Positions 27,268 through 36,619 of a DNA stretch of 40,673 nucleotides are shown here, piece after piece. The position numbers and the translations under genes are program-made. Numbering within the stretch: position 1 is the stretch's first letter; each line of letters starts with the position of its first letter. Source of the DNA: Tepidiphilus olei (GTDB taxonomy: Bacteria; Pseudomonadota; Gammaproteobacteria; Burkholderiales; Rhodocyclaceae); the NCBI RefSeq assembly GCF_006980705.1, contig NZ_SBHO01000012.1:1-40673 (forward strand). Reading direction: 5' to 3'. The notes beneath the pieces were generated by a model that was not told where the DNA came from, made no database searches, and was given only the letters and a program-made list of their open reading frames with translations.

Positions 27268-28776
27268 TCACTCCAGGCGAAATGCACTCACCGTCCGCGC
27301 CAAGCGCTCGCCGGAGACATGCAGGCGACGAACGTTCTCACCGACAGTCTTCATGGACTCCTCGGTCTCGACCGTCCACTCTGCCACCCGACCCAGCTGC
27401 TTGGCGCTTTCCTGCATTGCTCGATTGTGGGCGGCCACCTCTTGAGCAATTTCCACGAAGACCTCCTCCACGCGCGAGGTCTCCTCGATGATCTTCGACA
27501 TCGCCCCTTCCGCATCTTGCTCCATCTCGGAACCCTTCGACACACGCTCGACTGCCTCTCTCATACGGCTAAGCACCTCGTCTTTGCTCTGACCGATGCC
27601 GGCGATCACGTCGTTGATTTCGTCCGTGGCCTTCGCAGTCTGCTCGGCGAGCTTGCGCACTTCGTCGGCCACCACGGCAAACCCGCGTCCAGCCTCACCG
27701 GCACGCGCCGCTTCGATGGCTGCGTTCAAGGCGAGCAGGTTGGTCTGCCCTGCGATGCCTTTGATGAGCTCGACCACCACACCGATGCGTTCGGACTGGG
27801 TGCCGAGAAATTCCACGCTACTCGAAGTCTCATGGATGGCTTTGGCCACCGCGGCGATCTCCTGCATCGTTTGCTGCACGATTTCACCGCCCTGCTGGGC
27901 TGAGTGCCGGGCATCGAGGGCGAGTTGCCTGGCCGATTGGGCCTGTTCGCTGAGCCGTTCGAGTGCCACCGACAAATCGGCAACGGCTGCAGAAACTTCC
28001 TGGGCGGCCTGGCGTTGGGCATGCGTTCGAGCCAACCCACTCTCGACTTCGCCTTCGAGCTTTTGGGCCATTTCCGATACCGCCCTGGCTTCACTCGAGA
28101 CCTGACGCAACGCAGCAGTCAAATGGGATTGCATTTCGGCCATGGACTGCAATAGCCGATGGTCTTTCGCGGCAGCGACGGGACGCAAGTCGCCCTCGCC
28201 CACTCGTTCGGCCACCCTCGAGACCATGACGCTCTCGATTGCTTCCAGCTTGAGCCGCTGGGCCATGTACATCAACAGCAGGGATTCGACCACGACATAG
28301 GCCGCATGAACGCCCACGAGGGTCCAGGAAGGTCCTTGGATGAAGACATAGACTCCCCAGTTTTGCATCTGCAGGTAGTTGAACAGGGCATGATGAACGG
28401 CGATGACCAACACCGCCACCAGAATGGGACGCCAATCTCGGTAGTAGAGCAGGAAAGCGAGCAAGGCGAAAATGCCGAAATGGGCTTCGATGGCTCCGGA
28501 ATATTGTTGAATGAGCAGGGCCGAAAACACCATGAATGCCGCTGCGATGGTCATGCGCGTGACCAAAGCCCCAGGCTGGAGTCTCGCCACGATGAGTGGG
28601 ACCAAGAACGTGGGCACGCCAACAAGGAACGCGATGCCCCAGGTATCGGTGATGGCGGCCGACGCCAAGGTCACGACCAAGTGCAGCGCGAGCGCGCCCA
28701 GCATGAGCCGGTCGGCATGTGCCTGGAAAGGAATGAGGGCATCCTCGACCCGACCGGTCGGCTCAGGCTCGGTCAT
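27268..28776 (-). CDS. Methyl-accepting chemotaxis protein with polytopic membrane sensor
   Basis: A 502-residue chemoreceptor. The N-terminal about 190 residues form five or six membrane helices with no large periplasmic domain; a short HAMP-like region follows, then a long coiled-coil signalling domain whose tip is [45 protein letters not shown]. Ligand or redox sensing through the membrane bundle is plausible (HHALFNYLQ lies in it) but unproven. The start is ATG 28776, with GGAGA eight bases ahead; a TTG five codons upstream lacks a suitable site. No che or flagellar genes are nearby. Confidence 0.92.
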   Translation of the reverse strand: MTEPEPTGRVEDALIPFQAHADRLMLGALALHLVVTLASAAITDTWGIAFLVGVPTFLVPLIVARLQPGALVTRMTIAAAFMVFSALLIQQYSGAIEAHFGIFALLAFLLYYRDWRPILVAVLVIAVHHALFNYLQMQNWGVYVFIQGPSWTLVGVHAAYVVVESLLLMYMAQRLKLEAIESVMVSRVAERVGEGDLRPVAAAKDHRLLQSMAEMQSHLTAALRQVSSEARAVSEMAQKLEGEVESGLARTHAQRQAAQEVSAAVADLSVALERLSEQAQSARQLALDARHSAQQGGEIVQQTMQEIAAVAKAIHETSSSVEFLGTQSERIGVVVELIKGIAGQTNLLALNAAIEAARAGEAGRGFAVVADEVRKLAEQTAKATDEINDVIAGIGQSKDEVLSRMREAVERVSKGSEMEQDAEGAMSKIIEETSRVEEVFVEIAQEVAAHNRAMQESAKQLGRVAEWTVETEESMKTVGENVRRLHVSGERLARTVSAFRLE

Positions 28777-28801
28777 GATGACATTCTCCAACGATCACGG
28801 T

Positions 28802-28969
28802 TCAAGGGCGCGTGAAGCACACGTCGGACGCGGGTACGGTATAGGCATGCCACCCCAGGAGTGCGCCCGAATAAGACAACCACAGCGCGAATAACACCCA
28901 CGCCAGCCTCCGGCGCCGAGGCTGGCCTCGAGGAAGAACACGGAGACGATCCGGAAGACGCATGGGCAT
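28802..28969 (-). CDS. Possible small single-helix membrane protein
   Basis: An open frame of 55 codons lies between prmC and the chemoreceptor on the minus strand, ending 25 bases before the latter. It encodes an Arg-rich N-terminus (PRGQPRRRRLAW), one hydrophobic stretch (VLFALWLSYSGALLG) and a short polar tail ending DVCFTRP, the positive-inside topology of a small inner-membrane protein. There is no clear ribosome site at 28969 or at the second ATG 28963, and I recognise no family, so it may be chance in GC-rich DNA. It is the only coding candidate in this 293-base gap. Confidence 0.25.
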   Translation of the reverse strand: MPMRLPDRLRVLPRGQPRRRRLAWVLFALWLSYSGALLGWHAYTVPASDVCFTRP

Positions 28970-29069
28970 TGTTATGTTACAGGACGGAACGGCTGCGACT
29001 TTAACACCTTACGCGCCAATGCAACGATTGAAGATGCAAAAAAACCACCTCTTGTTCCGCGCTCGAGCC

Positions 29070-29948
29070 TCAGGCGTCGACGAGGCGCCGCCGTCCACCG
29101 CTCACCCGCTCGTGCCCAGCCAAATCCTTCCAGCTCTGCACCTCGAGAAAACCGGCATCGAGCAGTAACCCCCGCACCCGCTGCGCCTGATCCCAACCAT
29201 GTTCCAGCAGCAGCCAGCCGCCCTCGGCGAGGTGGCGTGGCGCCTCGGAGACGATCGCTGCGATCGCTTCCAAGCCCGTTTCTCCGGCGACCAGCGCCGA
29301 GCGTGGTTCGAATCGTAGATCCCCCTCTTCGAGATGCGGATCGTCCTGGGCGAGATAAGGCGGGTTGGAGACGATGAGATCGAACGCCTCGCCCGGGCCT
29401 AGCCGGGAGAACCAGTCGCTTTCCAGAAACGACACGCTCGCTTTCAGGCGGGCGGAGTTTCCCATCGCCAGGCCGAGCGCCTCGGGCGAGGCGTCCACCG
29501 CGAAAACTTCCGCCTGCGGCAGTTCCAGTGCCAGGGTGATGGCGACGCAGCCGCTGCCGGTGCCCAGATCGAGGATCCGCGGCGCGTGTTCCGGCGGCAG
29601 GGTGAGGGCGAGGGCGAGGGCGATCGCCACCTCCACCAGGGTCTCGGTCTCCGGTCGTGGGATCAGTACCGAAGGCGTGACGCGAATGCGCCGTCCGTAG
29701 AACTCCCGCTCGCGCACGAGGTAGGCCACCGGCACCCCCGCCGCGCGCCGCTCCACCCAGGCGGCGAAGCGCTGCAGCACTTCCGCCGGCAAGGAGCGTT
29801 CCGGCCAGGCGGTGAGCTTGGTCGAACTCCAGCCGCTGGCGTGGCACAGCAGCACGCGCGCTTCCAGCGCGCCGATACGGGCGCGGGCCCAGGCGAGCGC
29901 CTCGCCCACCGTCGCATCGTGCGGCAGCGCCCCGGACGTCGTATTCAT
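29070..29948 (-). CDS. prmC: Release factor glutamine methyltransferase
   Basis: A 292-residue SAM-dependent methyltransferase. The SAM site [16 protein letters not shown] (residues 125-140) and the catalytic NPPY at 195-198 are intact, as is the N-terminal helical domain that recognises release factors (with [31 protein letters not shown]). It methylates the glutamine of the GGQ motif in RF1 and RF2. ATG 29948 overlaps the prfA stop (ATGA), so enzyme and substrate are co-translated. It ends the hemA-prfA-prmC run. Confidence 0.95.
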   Translation of the reverse strand: MNTTSGALPHDATVGEALAWARARIGALEARVLLCHASGWSSTKLTAWPERSLPAEVLQRFAAWVERRAAGVPVAYLVREREFYGRRIRVTPSVLIPRPETETLVEVAIALALALTLPPEHAPRILDLGTGSGCVAITLALELPQAEVFAVDASPEALGLAMGNSARLKASVSFLESDWFSRLGPGEAFDLIVSNPPYLAQDDPHLEEGDLRFEPRSALVAGETGLEAIAAIVSEAPRHLAEGGWLLLEHGWDQAQRVRGLLLDAGFLEVQSWKDLAGHERVSGGRRRLVDA

Positions 29949-31039
29949 TTCGAATCCTCGGGCGCGTTCTCCAGCTCATGCAGCCGCTCTTGTTCATGCT
30001 CGAGGCGCAGCGGCTCGATGAGCGGATCAAGATCCCCCTCGAGGAGCGCGTCGAGCTGATAGAGCGAAAGATTGATGCGATGATCCGTCACCCTGCCTTG
30101 CGGGAAATTGTAGGTGCGGATGCGCTCGGAGCGATCGCCGCTGCCCACCAGGCTCTTTCTCGCGGCCGCCACCACCGCGGCCTGTTCGTCCCGCCGCCGC
30201 GCCTCCAGCCGTGCGGCCAGCACCGCCATGGCCTTCGCCTTGTTGCGATGCTGCGAGCGGTCGTCCTGGCATTCGACGACGAGCCCTGTGGGCAGGTGCG
30301 TGATGCGCACCGCCGAATCGGTCCGGTTGACGTGCTGTCCGCCCGCGCCGCTCGCGCGGAAGGTATCGATGCGCAGCTCGGAAGGGTCGATCTGCACCAC
30401 GGCCTCCTCGTCCGGCTCCGGCAGTACCGCCACCGTGCAAGCCGAAGTATGGATGCGCCCCTGGCTTTCGGTGGCCGGCACCCGCTGCACCCGATGCACG
30501 CCCGACTCGAATTTGAGCCGGCCGTAGACGCCGCGCCCCTCCAGCCGCACGATCACCTCGCGGTACCCCCCCAGGTCGGACTCGCTCGCCGAGAGGATCT
30601 CGCTGCGCCAGCCGCGGCGCTCGGCATAGCGCAGATACATGCGCAGCAGATCCGCCGCGAAGAGCGCTGCCTCCTCGCCGCCGGTCCCGGCGCGGATCTC
30701 GAGGAAAGCCGGCCGGTCGTCCTCGGGGTCGCGCGGCGTGAGCGCTTCCATGAGCGCGCGCTCGCTCTCGGCGAGCCGCTCGCTGAGCCGCGTCTTTTCC
30801 TCTTCCGCGAGCGCGCGCAGTTCCGGATCGGCAGTCAGCGCCTCGGCCGCCGCAAGCTCTTCTTCGAGGGCGCGATGAGCGCACCACTGCGCCACCACCG
30901 GTTCGAGTTCCGCGCGCTCCTGCCCCAGACGGCGCAGCTGCTGCGGGTCGGAGGCCGCCGCCGGGTCGAGCAGCGCCCGGTCGAGCTCCTGCAGCCTTTC
31001 CTCCATGCGCTGCAGCCGTTCGCGGATACGCGCTTTCAT
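29945..31039 (-). CDS. prfA: Peptide chain release factor 1
   Basis: A 364-residue RF1. The codon-reading PAT motif is at 188-190, the hydrolysis motif GGQ at 233-235 ([16 protein letters not shown]), and [25 protein letters not shown] near the C-terminus. It ends translation at UAA and UAG. ATG 31039 overlaps the hemA stop by four bases; longer frames extend into hemA and are rejected. Confidence 0.96.
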   Translation of the reverse strand: MKARIRERLQRMEERLQELDRALLDPAAASDPQQLRRLGQERAELEPVVAQWCAHRALEEELAAAEALTADPELRALAEEEKTRLSERLAESERALMEALTPRDPEDDRPAFLEIRAGTGGEEAALFAADLLRMYLRYAERRGWRSEILSASESDLGGYREVIVRLEGRGVYGRLKFESGVHRVQRVPATESQGRIHTSACTVAVLPEPDEEAVVQIDPSELRIDTFRASGAGGQHVNRTDSAVRITHLPTGLVVECQDDRSQHRNKAKAMAVLAARLEARRRDEQAAVVAAARKSLVGSGDRSERIRTYNFPQGRVTDHRINLSLYQLDALLEGDLDPLIEPLRLEHEQERLHELENAPEDSK

Positions 31040-32370
31040 CCCCGCTCCCCCCGCGGCACCGCCAGAGGCAGGGATTCTTCCTGCGTCGCGTCTTCCCCCT
31101 TGTCTTTTGCCGGGGGCGTGCTTTCTTCCAGCGCGAAGAGCCGCGGCAGGGCCGCGAGCAGCGCCTCGCGTTCCGCGTCGCCCGCCTCCTGCAAAAAGCG
31201 CGTGGGCGCGTGCAGCCACTTGTTCATCAGCCCATGGCTCAGGGCCATGAGCACCGCCTCGGGCGATTCGCCCCCATGCAGGCGGCGCAAGGCCCGCTGT
31301 AGCTCCGCCTCCCGCAGCGCATCGGCCCGCTCGCGCAGGCGGCGGATCCAGGGCACGATCTCGCGCGAGCGCACCCAGGCCATGAACTCGGCCACCCGCT
31401 CCTCGACGATGCGCTCCGCCGCCACCAGCGCCTGCTGCCGCGAGGCGAGCCCCGCCTGCACGATCTGCGCCAGATCATCCACGGCATAGAGGAAGACGTC
31501 GTCGAGCTCACCCACCTCCGGCTCGACGTCGCGCGGCACGGCCAGATCCACCATCACGAAGGGCCGGCGCCGACGCTTTTTCAGGGCGCGCTCGACCATC
31601 CCCAGGCCGATGAGCGGCAGCGGGCTGGCCGTGCTCGAGACGATGGTGTCGAATTCGGGCAGAATGTCCGGCAGGTCCTCGAGCCGCCCCACGCCCGCAC
31701 CCAGCGGCTGGGCGATCGCCTCGGCCCGGGCGAGCGTGCGGTTGACCACCATCATCCGCCTGGGGCGGCCGGCGGCGAAGTGGGTGGCGCACAATTCGAT
31801 CATCTCGCCGGCGCCGACGAAGAGCACCCGCTGCTCCGATACCGGCCCGAAGACGCGTTCGGAGAGCTTGACCGCCGCCGCGGCCATGGAGACCACGTTC
31901 GCCCCGATCGCCGTGCCCGAACGCACTTCCTTGGCCACCGCCAAGGTGTGCTGGAAGAGTTTGTGCAAATGCTTGCCGAGCGTTCCAGCCGCTTGCGCCG
32001 CCCGCACTGCGTCCTTGAACTGCCCCAGGATCTGCGCTTCGCCCAGCACCATGGAATCGAGGCCGCTCGCCACGCGAAAAACATGGCGCACCGCCGCCTG
32101 GTCGATATAGGTGAAGAGGTGCGGCGCCACTTCCGGCAGCGGCGTTCCTTGGCGGGCGGTGAGCCAAGCCACCACCGGCTCCGCCTCGCGCGCCGCCACG
32201 TAGAGCTCGGTGCGGTTGCAGGTGGAGAGGATGGCGGCTTCCGACACGCCGGCCACGCCACCGCACAATTCCTGCAGGGCCGGCGCCACGCGCTGCGCAT
32301 CGAACGCGAACCGCTCCCGAATCGCGATCGGCGCCGAATGGTGGTTCAGACCCAAGGCATAGAACGGCAT
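31036..32370 (-). CDS. hemA: Glutamyl-tRNA reductase
   Basis: A 444-residue GluTR, slightly long because of a C-terminal tail rich in charged residues after the dimerisation domain. The active-site cysteine is C51 in [13 protein letters not shown]; the NADPH domain includes [17 protein letters not shown]. It reduces glutamyl-tRNA to glutamate-1-semialdehyde, the first step of C5 heme synthesis. It is the promoter-proximal gene of hemA-prfA-prmC; TATAAT at 32406-32411 on the minus strand is a good -10, without an obvious -35. Confidence 0.95.
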   Translation of the reverse strand: MPFYALGLNHHSAPIAIRERFAFDAQRVAPALQELCGGVAGVSEAAILSTCNRTELYVAAREAEPVVAWLTARQGTPLPEVAPHLFTYIDQAAVRHVFRVASGLDSMVLGEAQILGQFKDAVRAAQAAGTLGKHLHKLFQHTLAVAKEVRSGTAIGANVVSMAAAAVKLSERVFGPVSEQRVLFVGAGEMIELCATHFAAGRPRRMMVVNRTLARAEAIAQPLGAGVGRLEDLPDILPEFDTIVSSTASPLPLIGLGMVERALKKRRRRPFVMVDLAVPRDVEPEVGELDDVFLYAVDDLAQIVQAGLASRQQALVAAERIVEERVAEFMAWVRSREIVPWIRRLRERADALREAELQRALRRLHGGESPEAVLMALSHGLMNKWLHAPTRFLQEAGDAEREALLAALPRLFALEESTPPAKDKGEDATQEESLPLAVPRGERG

Positions 32371-32432
32371 GAGCGCGCGAGCTGGAGATCGGAGTAAAGG
32401 CAGCGATTATATCATCCGCCCCGACCCGACCC

Positions 32433-32461
32433 TTGACGGCGGACAGCAGGGCACCCACAAT
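32433..32461 (+). promoter_or_regulatory. Candidate promoter of the two-component operon
   Basis: TTGACG (32433-32438) and CACAAT (32456-32461) are separated by 17 bases, 35 bases before the response regulator start. It lies back to back with the hemA -10 element. Confidence 0.5.
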
Positions 32462-32496
32462 GCGGGCGAAGCCATCGCCCAAGGGAGAACGCAGGC

Positions 32497-33174
32497 ATGC
32501 GCATCCTCATCGTCGAAGACGACGCCGTCATTGCCGACGGCCTTGCCCGGGCGCTCAAACAATCCGGCTGCGCCATCGACACGCTGATGAACGGCCGCGA
32601 GGCCGACGTGGCCCTGCAAACCACCCCTTACGACCTGGTCATCCTCGATCTCGGCCTGCCGGGTCTGCCAGGTATCGAGGTGCTGCGCCGCCTGCGCGCG
32701 CGCAAGAACACCACCCCCGTGCTCATCCTCACCGCCCAGGACGGAATCGAAGACCGCGTGCGCGGGCTCGATGCCGGCGCCGACGACTACCTCACCAAAC
32801 CCTTCGCCCTGCCCGAACTGGAGGCCCGTGTGCGGGCGCTCACCCGGCGCTCGCTCGCCGCGCCGCCGGTGGTGGAAGCCGGCAAGCTGCGCTACGACCA
32901 GACCGCTCGGCGAGTCTGGCTCGACGACACCCCGCTCGAGCTCTCCGGTCGGGAACTCGCGCTCCTCGAATACCTCATCACCCGCCCCGGGCGGCTCGTG
33001 AGCAAGGAACAGCTCGTCGAACACCTCTGCGGCTGGGGCGAGGAAGTCTCCACCAACGCCATCGAAGTCTACATGCACCGGCTGCGCAAGAAGATCGAAG
33101 GAAGCGGCGTACGCATCCAGACGGTGCGCGGCCTCGGCTACAGCCTGGAGCCCAGCGATGCTTCCCTGGCGTAA
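32497..33174 (+). CDS. OmpR-family response regulator
   Basis: A 225-residue regulator. The receiver has acidic residues E7, D8 and D9, phosphoacceptor D51 (LVILDLGLPGLPG) and the TKPF lysine; the C-terminal winged helix has LSGRELALLEYLITRPGRLVSKEQL and VYMHRLRKKIEGSGVRIQTVRGLGY. Closest named types are TctD/QseB. GGGAGAA precedes ATG 32497. The end overlaps the histidine kinase by 17 bases. Confidence 0.94.
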   Translation: MRILIVEDDAVIADGLARALKQSGCAIDTLMNGREADVALQTTPYDLVILDLGLPGLPGIEVLRRLRARKNTTPVLILTAQDGIEDRVRGLDAGADDYLTKPFALPELEARVRALTRRSLAAPPVVEAGKLRYDQTARRVWLDDTPLELSGRELALLEYLITRPGRLVSKEQLVEHLCGWGEEVSTNAIEVYMHRLRKKIEGSGVRIQTVRGLGYSLEPSDASLA

Positions 33175-34663
33175 GCGCACGCCCGACGGCTCGCCCAACT
33201 CCGTCTTCGGCGAGATCCTCGACTGGCTCCTCGCCCCGCTGCTCTTTCTCTGGCCTTTCTCCATCATCGTCACGCACCAAGTGGCCGATCGTATCGCCAA
33301 TCGCTCGTTCGACCACGCCCTGGGCGAACAGGTTCAGATGCTCGCGCGTTTCGTGACGATCGACGGCGACCGCGTCCAGCTCAACCTGCCCGCGCCGGGC
33401 CGCATCCTCTTTCGCTCCTCGGCAAGCGACGTCGTCTTCTTCCAGGTCCGCACCGACGAAGGATTCGTCGGCGGCGACGCCGAGATCCCCGCCCCGCCCC
33501 GCCCCTGGCTGCCCGACGGCGAAGTGCGCTGGCGAGACGACGTCGTGGCCGGAGAACCGGTACGCGTCGCCGCCCGCATCGACCGCCGCCCCGGCCCCGA
33601 GCAGCCGCGCTTCGTCATCGCCCAAGTGGCCGAGACCCTCAACAAGCGCCGCGAGCTCGCCTCCGACGTCGTCACCGGCGTGCTGCTACCCCAATTCACC
33701 CTGATCCCCCTCTCGGTCGTGCTCGTCTGGTTTGGCCTCACCCGCGGCATCGCACCCCTTGCTCGCCTACAGGCGCGCATCCGCCAGCGCCGCCCCACCG
33801 ACCTCTCGCCCATTCCACCCGAGAGCGTCCCGGAAGAAGTGCGCCCCCTCATCGTCGCCTTCAACGACATGATGGCCCGCCTCGAAGAGAACCTCCAAGC
33901 CCAGCGCCGCTTCATCGCCGACGCCGCCCACCAGATGCGCACCCCCATCACCGCACTGAAGATGCAAGCCGAACTCGCCCTGCGCGAACGCGACCCGCAA
34001 GCACTGCGCCAGGATCTCCTGCGTCTGCACGGTGCCGCCGAACGCGCCGCCCACCTCATCCAGCAGCTGCTCACGCTGGCGCGAGCCGAATCAAGCTCCG
34101 AGGCGGTGCACCGCATCGAACGAGTCGACGTGCACGAACTGCTGCGTGAAGTGGCGCTCGAACTCTACCCCAAGGCCCAGCACAAGATGCTCGACCTCGG
34201 ACTCGACGAAGACGAAACGGTGCTGGAAGTCGAAGGAAACCACCTGATGCTGAAAGAGCTCTTCAAGAACCTGGTCGACAACGCGATCCAGTACACCCCG
34301 CCCGGCGGCAGCGTCACGCTGCGCGCGCTTGCTCGCGGGGATTCGATCGACGTCGAGATCGAAGACACCGGCATCGGCATCCCCCCCGCCGACCGACCCC
34401 GCGTCTTCGAGCGCTTCTACCGCGTCCTCGACACCGGCGTCGACGGCTCCGGCCTAGGGTTGGCGATCGTGCGCGAGATCGCCGAGATGCATCGTGCCGA
34501 CGTCAGCCTCGAACCCAACCCCCACGGCCGGGGCACCCTCGCCCGCGTGCGTTTCCCCCTGCCGGCCGATACACCCGATGCACGAGAGGATGCAGCGAAA
34601 AAGCGCCGCGAGCGCTTGCAGGACAAGGCCCGCGGATCGCAGCATGCAAGCGCTCCGGAATGA
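33158..34663 (+). CDS. Two-component sensor histidine kinase (TctE/QseC type)
   Basis: A 501-residue kinase. A first membrane helix (about 24-40), a small periplasmic 2CSK_N-like sensor (about 41-175), a second helix (about 176-194), a HAMP-like linker, and the phosphoacceptor H258 in ADAAHQMRTPITALKMQ. The ATP-binding domain shows NLVDNAIQYTPPGG, DTGIGIP and GSGLGLAIV boxes. This sensor type is known from tricarboxylate or quorum-related regulators, but no cognate transporter is adjacent, so the signal is unknown. A basic C-terminal tail follows the catalytic domain. Confidence 0.93.
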   Translation: MLPWRKRTPDGSPNSVFGEILDWLLAPLLFLWPFSIIVTHQVADRIANRSFDHALGEQVQMLARFVTIDGDRVQLNLPAPGRILFRSSASDVVFFQVRTDEGFVGGDAEIPAPPRPWLPDGEVRWRDDVVAGEPVRVAARIDRRPGPEQPRFVIAQVAETLNKRRELASDVVTGVLLPQFTLIPLSVVLVWFGLTRGIAPLARLQARIRQRRPTDLSPIPPESVPEEVRPLIVAFNDMMARLEENLQAQRRFIADAAHQMRTPITALKMQAELALRERDPQALRQDLLRLHGAAERAAHLIQQLLTLARAESSSEAVHRIERVDVHELLREVALELYPKAQHKMLDLGLDEDETVLEVEGNHLMLKELFKNLVDNAIQYTPPGGSVTLRALARGDSIDVEIEDTGIGIPPADRPRVFERFYRVLDTGVDGSGLGLAIVREIAEMHRADVSLEPNPHGRGTLARVRFPLPADTPDAREDAAKKRRERLQDKARGSQHASAPE

Positions 34664-34718
34664 GTGAGCGGGCATCCGGGGACCGCAAACGCCCCCATGA
34701 GGATGCGCCTCTGAAAGA

Positions 34719-34746
34719 TTGACTTTCTTTCATCCGCCGCTATAAT
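34719..34746 (+). promoter_or_regulatory. Promoter of tRNA-Phe
   Basis: TTGACT (34719-34724) and exact TATAAT (34741-34746), 16 bases apart. The RNA 5' end lies 14 bases after the -10, leaving a short leader for RNase P. Confidence 0.8.
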
Positions 34747-34759
34747 GGCGGTCTTCGGC

Positions 34760-34835
<76 letters not shown>

Positions 34836-34842
34836 ATATATA

Positions 34843-34873
34843 AAGGTCAACCGTTCTCGGTTGGCCTTTTTTC
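34843..34873 (+). terminator. Intrinsic terminator of tRNA-Phe
   Basis: Stem GGTCAACCG (34845-34853) pairs with CGGTTGGCC (34858-34866) around a TTCT loop, with one G-U type pair, followed by six T residues and CTT. It begins eight bases after the tRNA CCA end. Confidence 0.9.
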
Positions 34874-35116
34874 TTGCGCGCTCCCGCGCGTTCGCGGGGA
34901 CTCCTGCGGATTCCTGCGGACTTCCTTCCCCGGCCGTCTCGCCTGCCTCGGGCCCCATTTCGCTCTCTCCGCGCCGTTTTTCTCTCCGGCCCTGCTCCCC
35001 GGCGAAAGGTCGAAGTCAACAGGGAGCGCCGACGGCACCATTCAATATCAACAAGTTACGTGCTGACCGTTCAACCGGTTGGATGAGTGCATCGCTCACC
35101 CAAACCAGACATAGCC
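34874..35116. other. Gene-free stretch between tRNA-Phe and the ligase remnant
   Basis: About 240 bases with no convincing coding frame. It contains a near-duplicated decamer (CTCCTGCGGA then TTCCTGCGGA, about 34901-34922) and pyrimidine-rich DNA, then a less GC-rich stretch (around 35040-35060). I see no integrase, no second copy of the tRNA 3' end and no clear promoter. Confidence 0.5.
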
Positions 35117-35679
35117 TCAACCCTGCGTGGTCGGGGCGCCCTCGGGAGGTAGCGGAATGACGGTGCGGTACTTTCCGCCGCTGGATTGCGCAGGCGGCTC
35201 CTCGGCGCGCTCGACCGCGACCTGATCGAGCCGGTGCTCGATGAGCAGGCACGCGATCCCACTACGCACAGCCTCCCCCACATGCGCTCCGGGTCGGCGC
35301 CGGGCGCGGGACGCAGGCGCACGCGCAGACGCATCGGTGCAGTCTGCACGATCTGCGACAGCTCGACGCCAGAGATATGGTCAAGCTCCAACGCCAGCGG
35401 AGGGATAAAGACACGCTCGCCGCGTTCTGTCGTAAATGAGAGCACATCGGCGGAGCGGCCCTGCACGCGGATCGCGGGCAGTGGATTGCCGCAGGGACAG
35501 GGATCGGGCCGCTGCAGGATGCTGTCCCCGAGGTCGTAGCGCAGGATCGGCTGTACCCGGCTGGCGAGATTACTCAGCAGGACCGTGTGCGACGGCGTGC
35601 CCGGTAGAGTCGGCCGGTAGTCGGCGTCGACCGGCTCGAGCACGGCCCAGTCACCGTTAACGTGGCCGGCTGTGGCCGG
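35117..35679 (-). pseudogene. Remnant of a PaaK-like phenylacetate-CoA ligase family protein
   Basis: The fragment reads HVNGDWAVLEPVDADYRP, then LASRVQPILRYDLGDSI and CPCGNPLPAIRVQGRSADVL, the hinge and C-terminal region of PaaK/F390-synthetase-like adenylate-forming enzymes. The first part, more than half of a usual protein of 400 or more residues, is missing; homology starts abruptly at the end of the neighbouring Spy-like gene. Around the run of five C at 35275-35279 the frame shifts: after PERMWG the meaningful reading continues in another frame as EAVRSGIACLLIEHRLDQ and ends at TGA 35117-35119. The gene is therefore both 5'-truncated and frameshifted. Confidence 0.75.
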
Positions 35680-35681
35680 CT
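35662..35681. repeat. Tandem 10-bp repeat at the ligase/metal-cluster junction
   Basis: GTGGCCGGCT occurs twice in a row (35662-35671 and 35672-35681), exactly where the truncated ligase fragment meets the stop codon of the Spy-like gene. It may be a scar of the event that joined the two segments. Confidence 0.6.
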
Positions 35682-36306
35682 ACCGCATCATCCCGCCCCG
35701 CCCGCCGTAGTAACCGCGCAGCCGCTCCTTCTGCTCGGGGGTGAGCACCGCGTCCATGCGATTCTGCGCATCGACCTGGATCTGGATCATCTGCCGTCGC
35801 AGGTCGCAAATCTTCTTGTATTGGTTGTCGATCGCGGCGGGGTCACGCTTCCCGGAGTAGTAGATTTCGTTGAGCTTGGCTTGCTCGGCATACATCTTCG
35901 CCGCCAGGTCCCCCTGCTTCTTGCGGAAGTCCTCCTGGATCTGTGCGATCTTGGCCTGCTGCTGCTCCGTGAGGTCGAGCGCCGGGCCATAGCCGTATCC
36001 GCCCATCATTCCGGGGCCCATCATTCCGGGGCCCATCATGCCAGGGCCCATGTAGCGGTCGTCCCAGTCATCCCAATCCCCCCACATCCCGCGGGGACCC
36101 ATGCCCATCATGCCGGGACCCATCATGCCCGGTCCCATGCCCATCATCCCCGGCCCCATGCCGCACATCGGGCACCATCCGCCCATCATGCCGGGTCCCA
36201 TGCCGTAGCCGTAGTACGGTTGCCCTTGCTGAGCCGAAGCGCTGGCCACGGTTCCCAAAAGCGCCATCGCGGCAAGCGCGCCAACGAGTTTTTGCTTGGT
36301 GTTCAT
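35680..36306 (-). CDS. Met-rich Spy/CpxP-like periplasmic protein
   Basis: A 208-residue exported protein. The signal peptide (1-25) ends ASA before QQGQP. Residues about 35-105 are a Gly-Pro-Met repeat region with GPGMMG repeated many times, a C45-PM-C48 pair and an acidic WDDWDD insert. The C-terminal half is helical, with LTEQQQAKIAQIQEDFRKKQ and LTPEQKERL, the LTxxQ pattern of Spy/CpxP and ZraP-like proteins. Met clusters bind soft metals such as Cu(I) or Ag(I), so metal buffering plus chaperone action is inferred. AAGGAG precedes ATG 36306. Last gene of the metal cluster. Confidence 0.85.
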   Translation of the reverse strand: MNTKQKLVGALAAMALLGTVASASAQQGQPYYGYGMGPGMMGGWCPMCGMGPGMMGMGPGMMGPGMMGMGPRGMWGDWDDWDDRYMGPGMMGPGMMGPGMMGGYGYGPALDLTEQQQAKIAQIQEDFRKKQGDLAAKMYAEQAKLNEIYYSGKRDPAAIDNQYKKICDLRRQMIQIQVDAQNRMDAVLTPEQKERLRGYYGGRGGMMR

Positions 36307-36338
36307 TTGCATCTCCTTTACTGGTGGAAATTGCACAA

Positions 36339-36356
36339 CCCGGTCCTTGGACCGGG
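36339..36356. repeat. 18-bp perfect palindrome between the SHOCT and Spy-like genes
   Basis: CCCGGTCC, TT, GGACCGGG. It sits in the 52-base gap of the operon, has no U-run, and could be an mRNA-processing or stabilising hairpin or a protein site. Confidence 0.45.
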
Positions 36357-36358
36357 GC

Positions 36359-36607
36359 CTATCCCCCCTTCAAGTCGTCGCGCTTCTGCAAGAACTCGTC
36401 GCGATCGATTTCCCCCCGCGCGTATTTTTCTTCAAGGATAGCCAAGGCCCGGTCATCGCCCTGGCGAGCGCCCGTGCCCGTTCGGCTTCTGCCGCCCAAC
36501 AGATACTTGATGGCGGCCAGCACGAGCAGTACCGGCACCAGCCAGAGCAGGATCATCCAGATCCAGCCGAATCCCCATCCCCAGCCCATGCCGTAATCCA
36601 TCATCAT
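36359..36607 (-). CDS. SHOCT-domain small membrane protein
   Basis: An 82-residue protein. A Gly/Trp/Met-rich N-terminus leads into one membrane helix (WIWMILLWLVPVLLVLAAIKYLL), a short linker, and a C-terminal SHOCT motif (ALAILEEKYARGEIDRDEFLQKRDDL), a short oligomerisation domain often found in small membrane proteins near metal-resistance genes. Three consecutive ATGs (36607, 36604, 36601) could start it; the ribosome site is weak. Twelve bases after the cytochrome gene. Molecular role unknown. Confidence 0.85.
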   Translation of the reverse strand: MMMDYGMGWGWGFGWIWMILLWLVPVLLVLAAIKYLLGGRSRTGTGARQGDDRALAILEEKYARGEIDRDEFLQKRDDLKGG

Positions 36608-36619
36608 CTTCTTAGCCTT

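Noticed and set aside
35071-35116. Extension of the ligase fragment to the stop at 35071 in its first frame
   Set aside because: After the C-run at 35275-35279 that frame becomes Ser/Arg-rich noise, while the family-like reading continues in another frame and stops at 35117.
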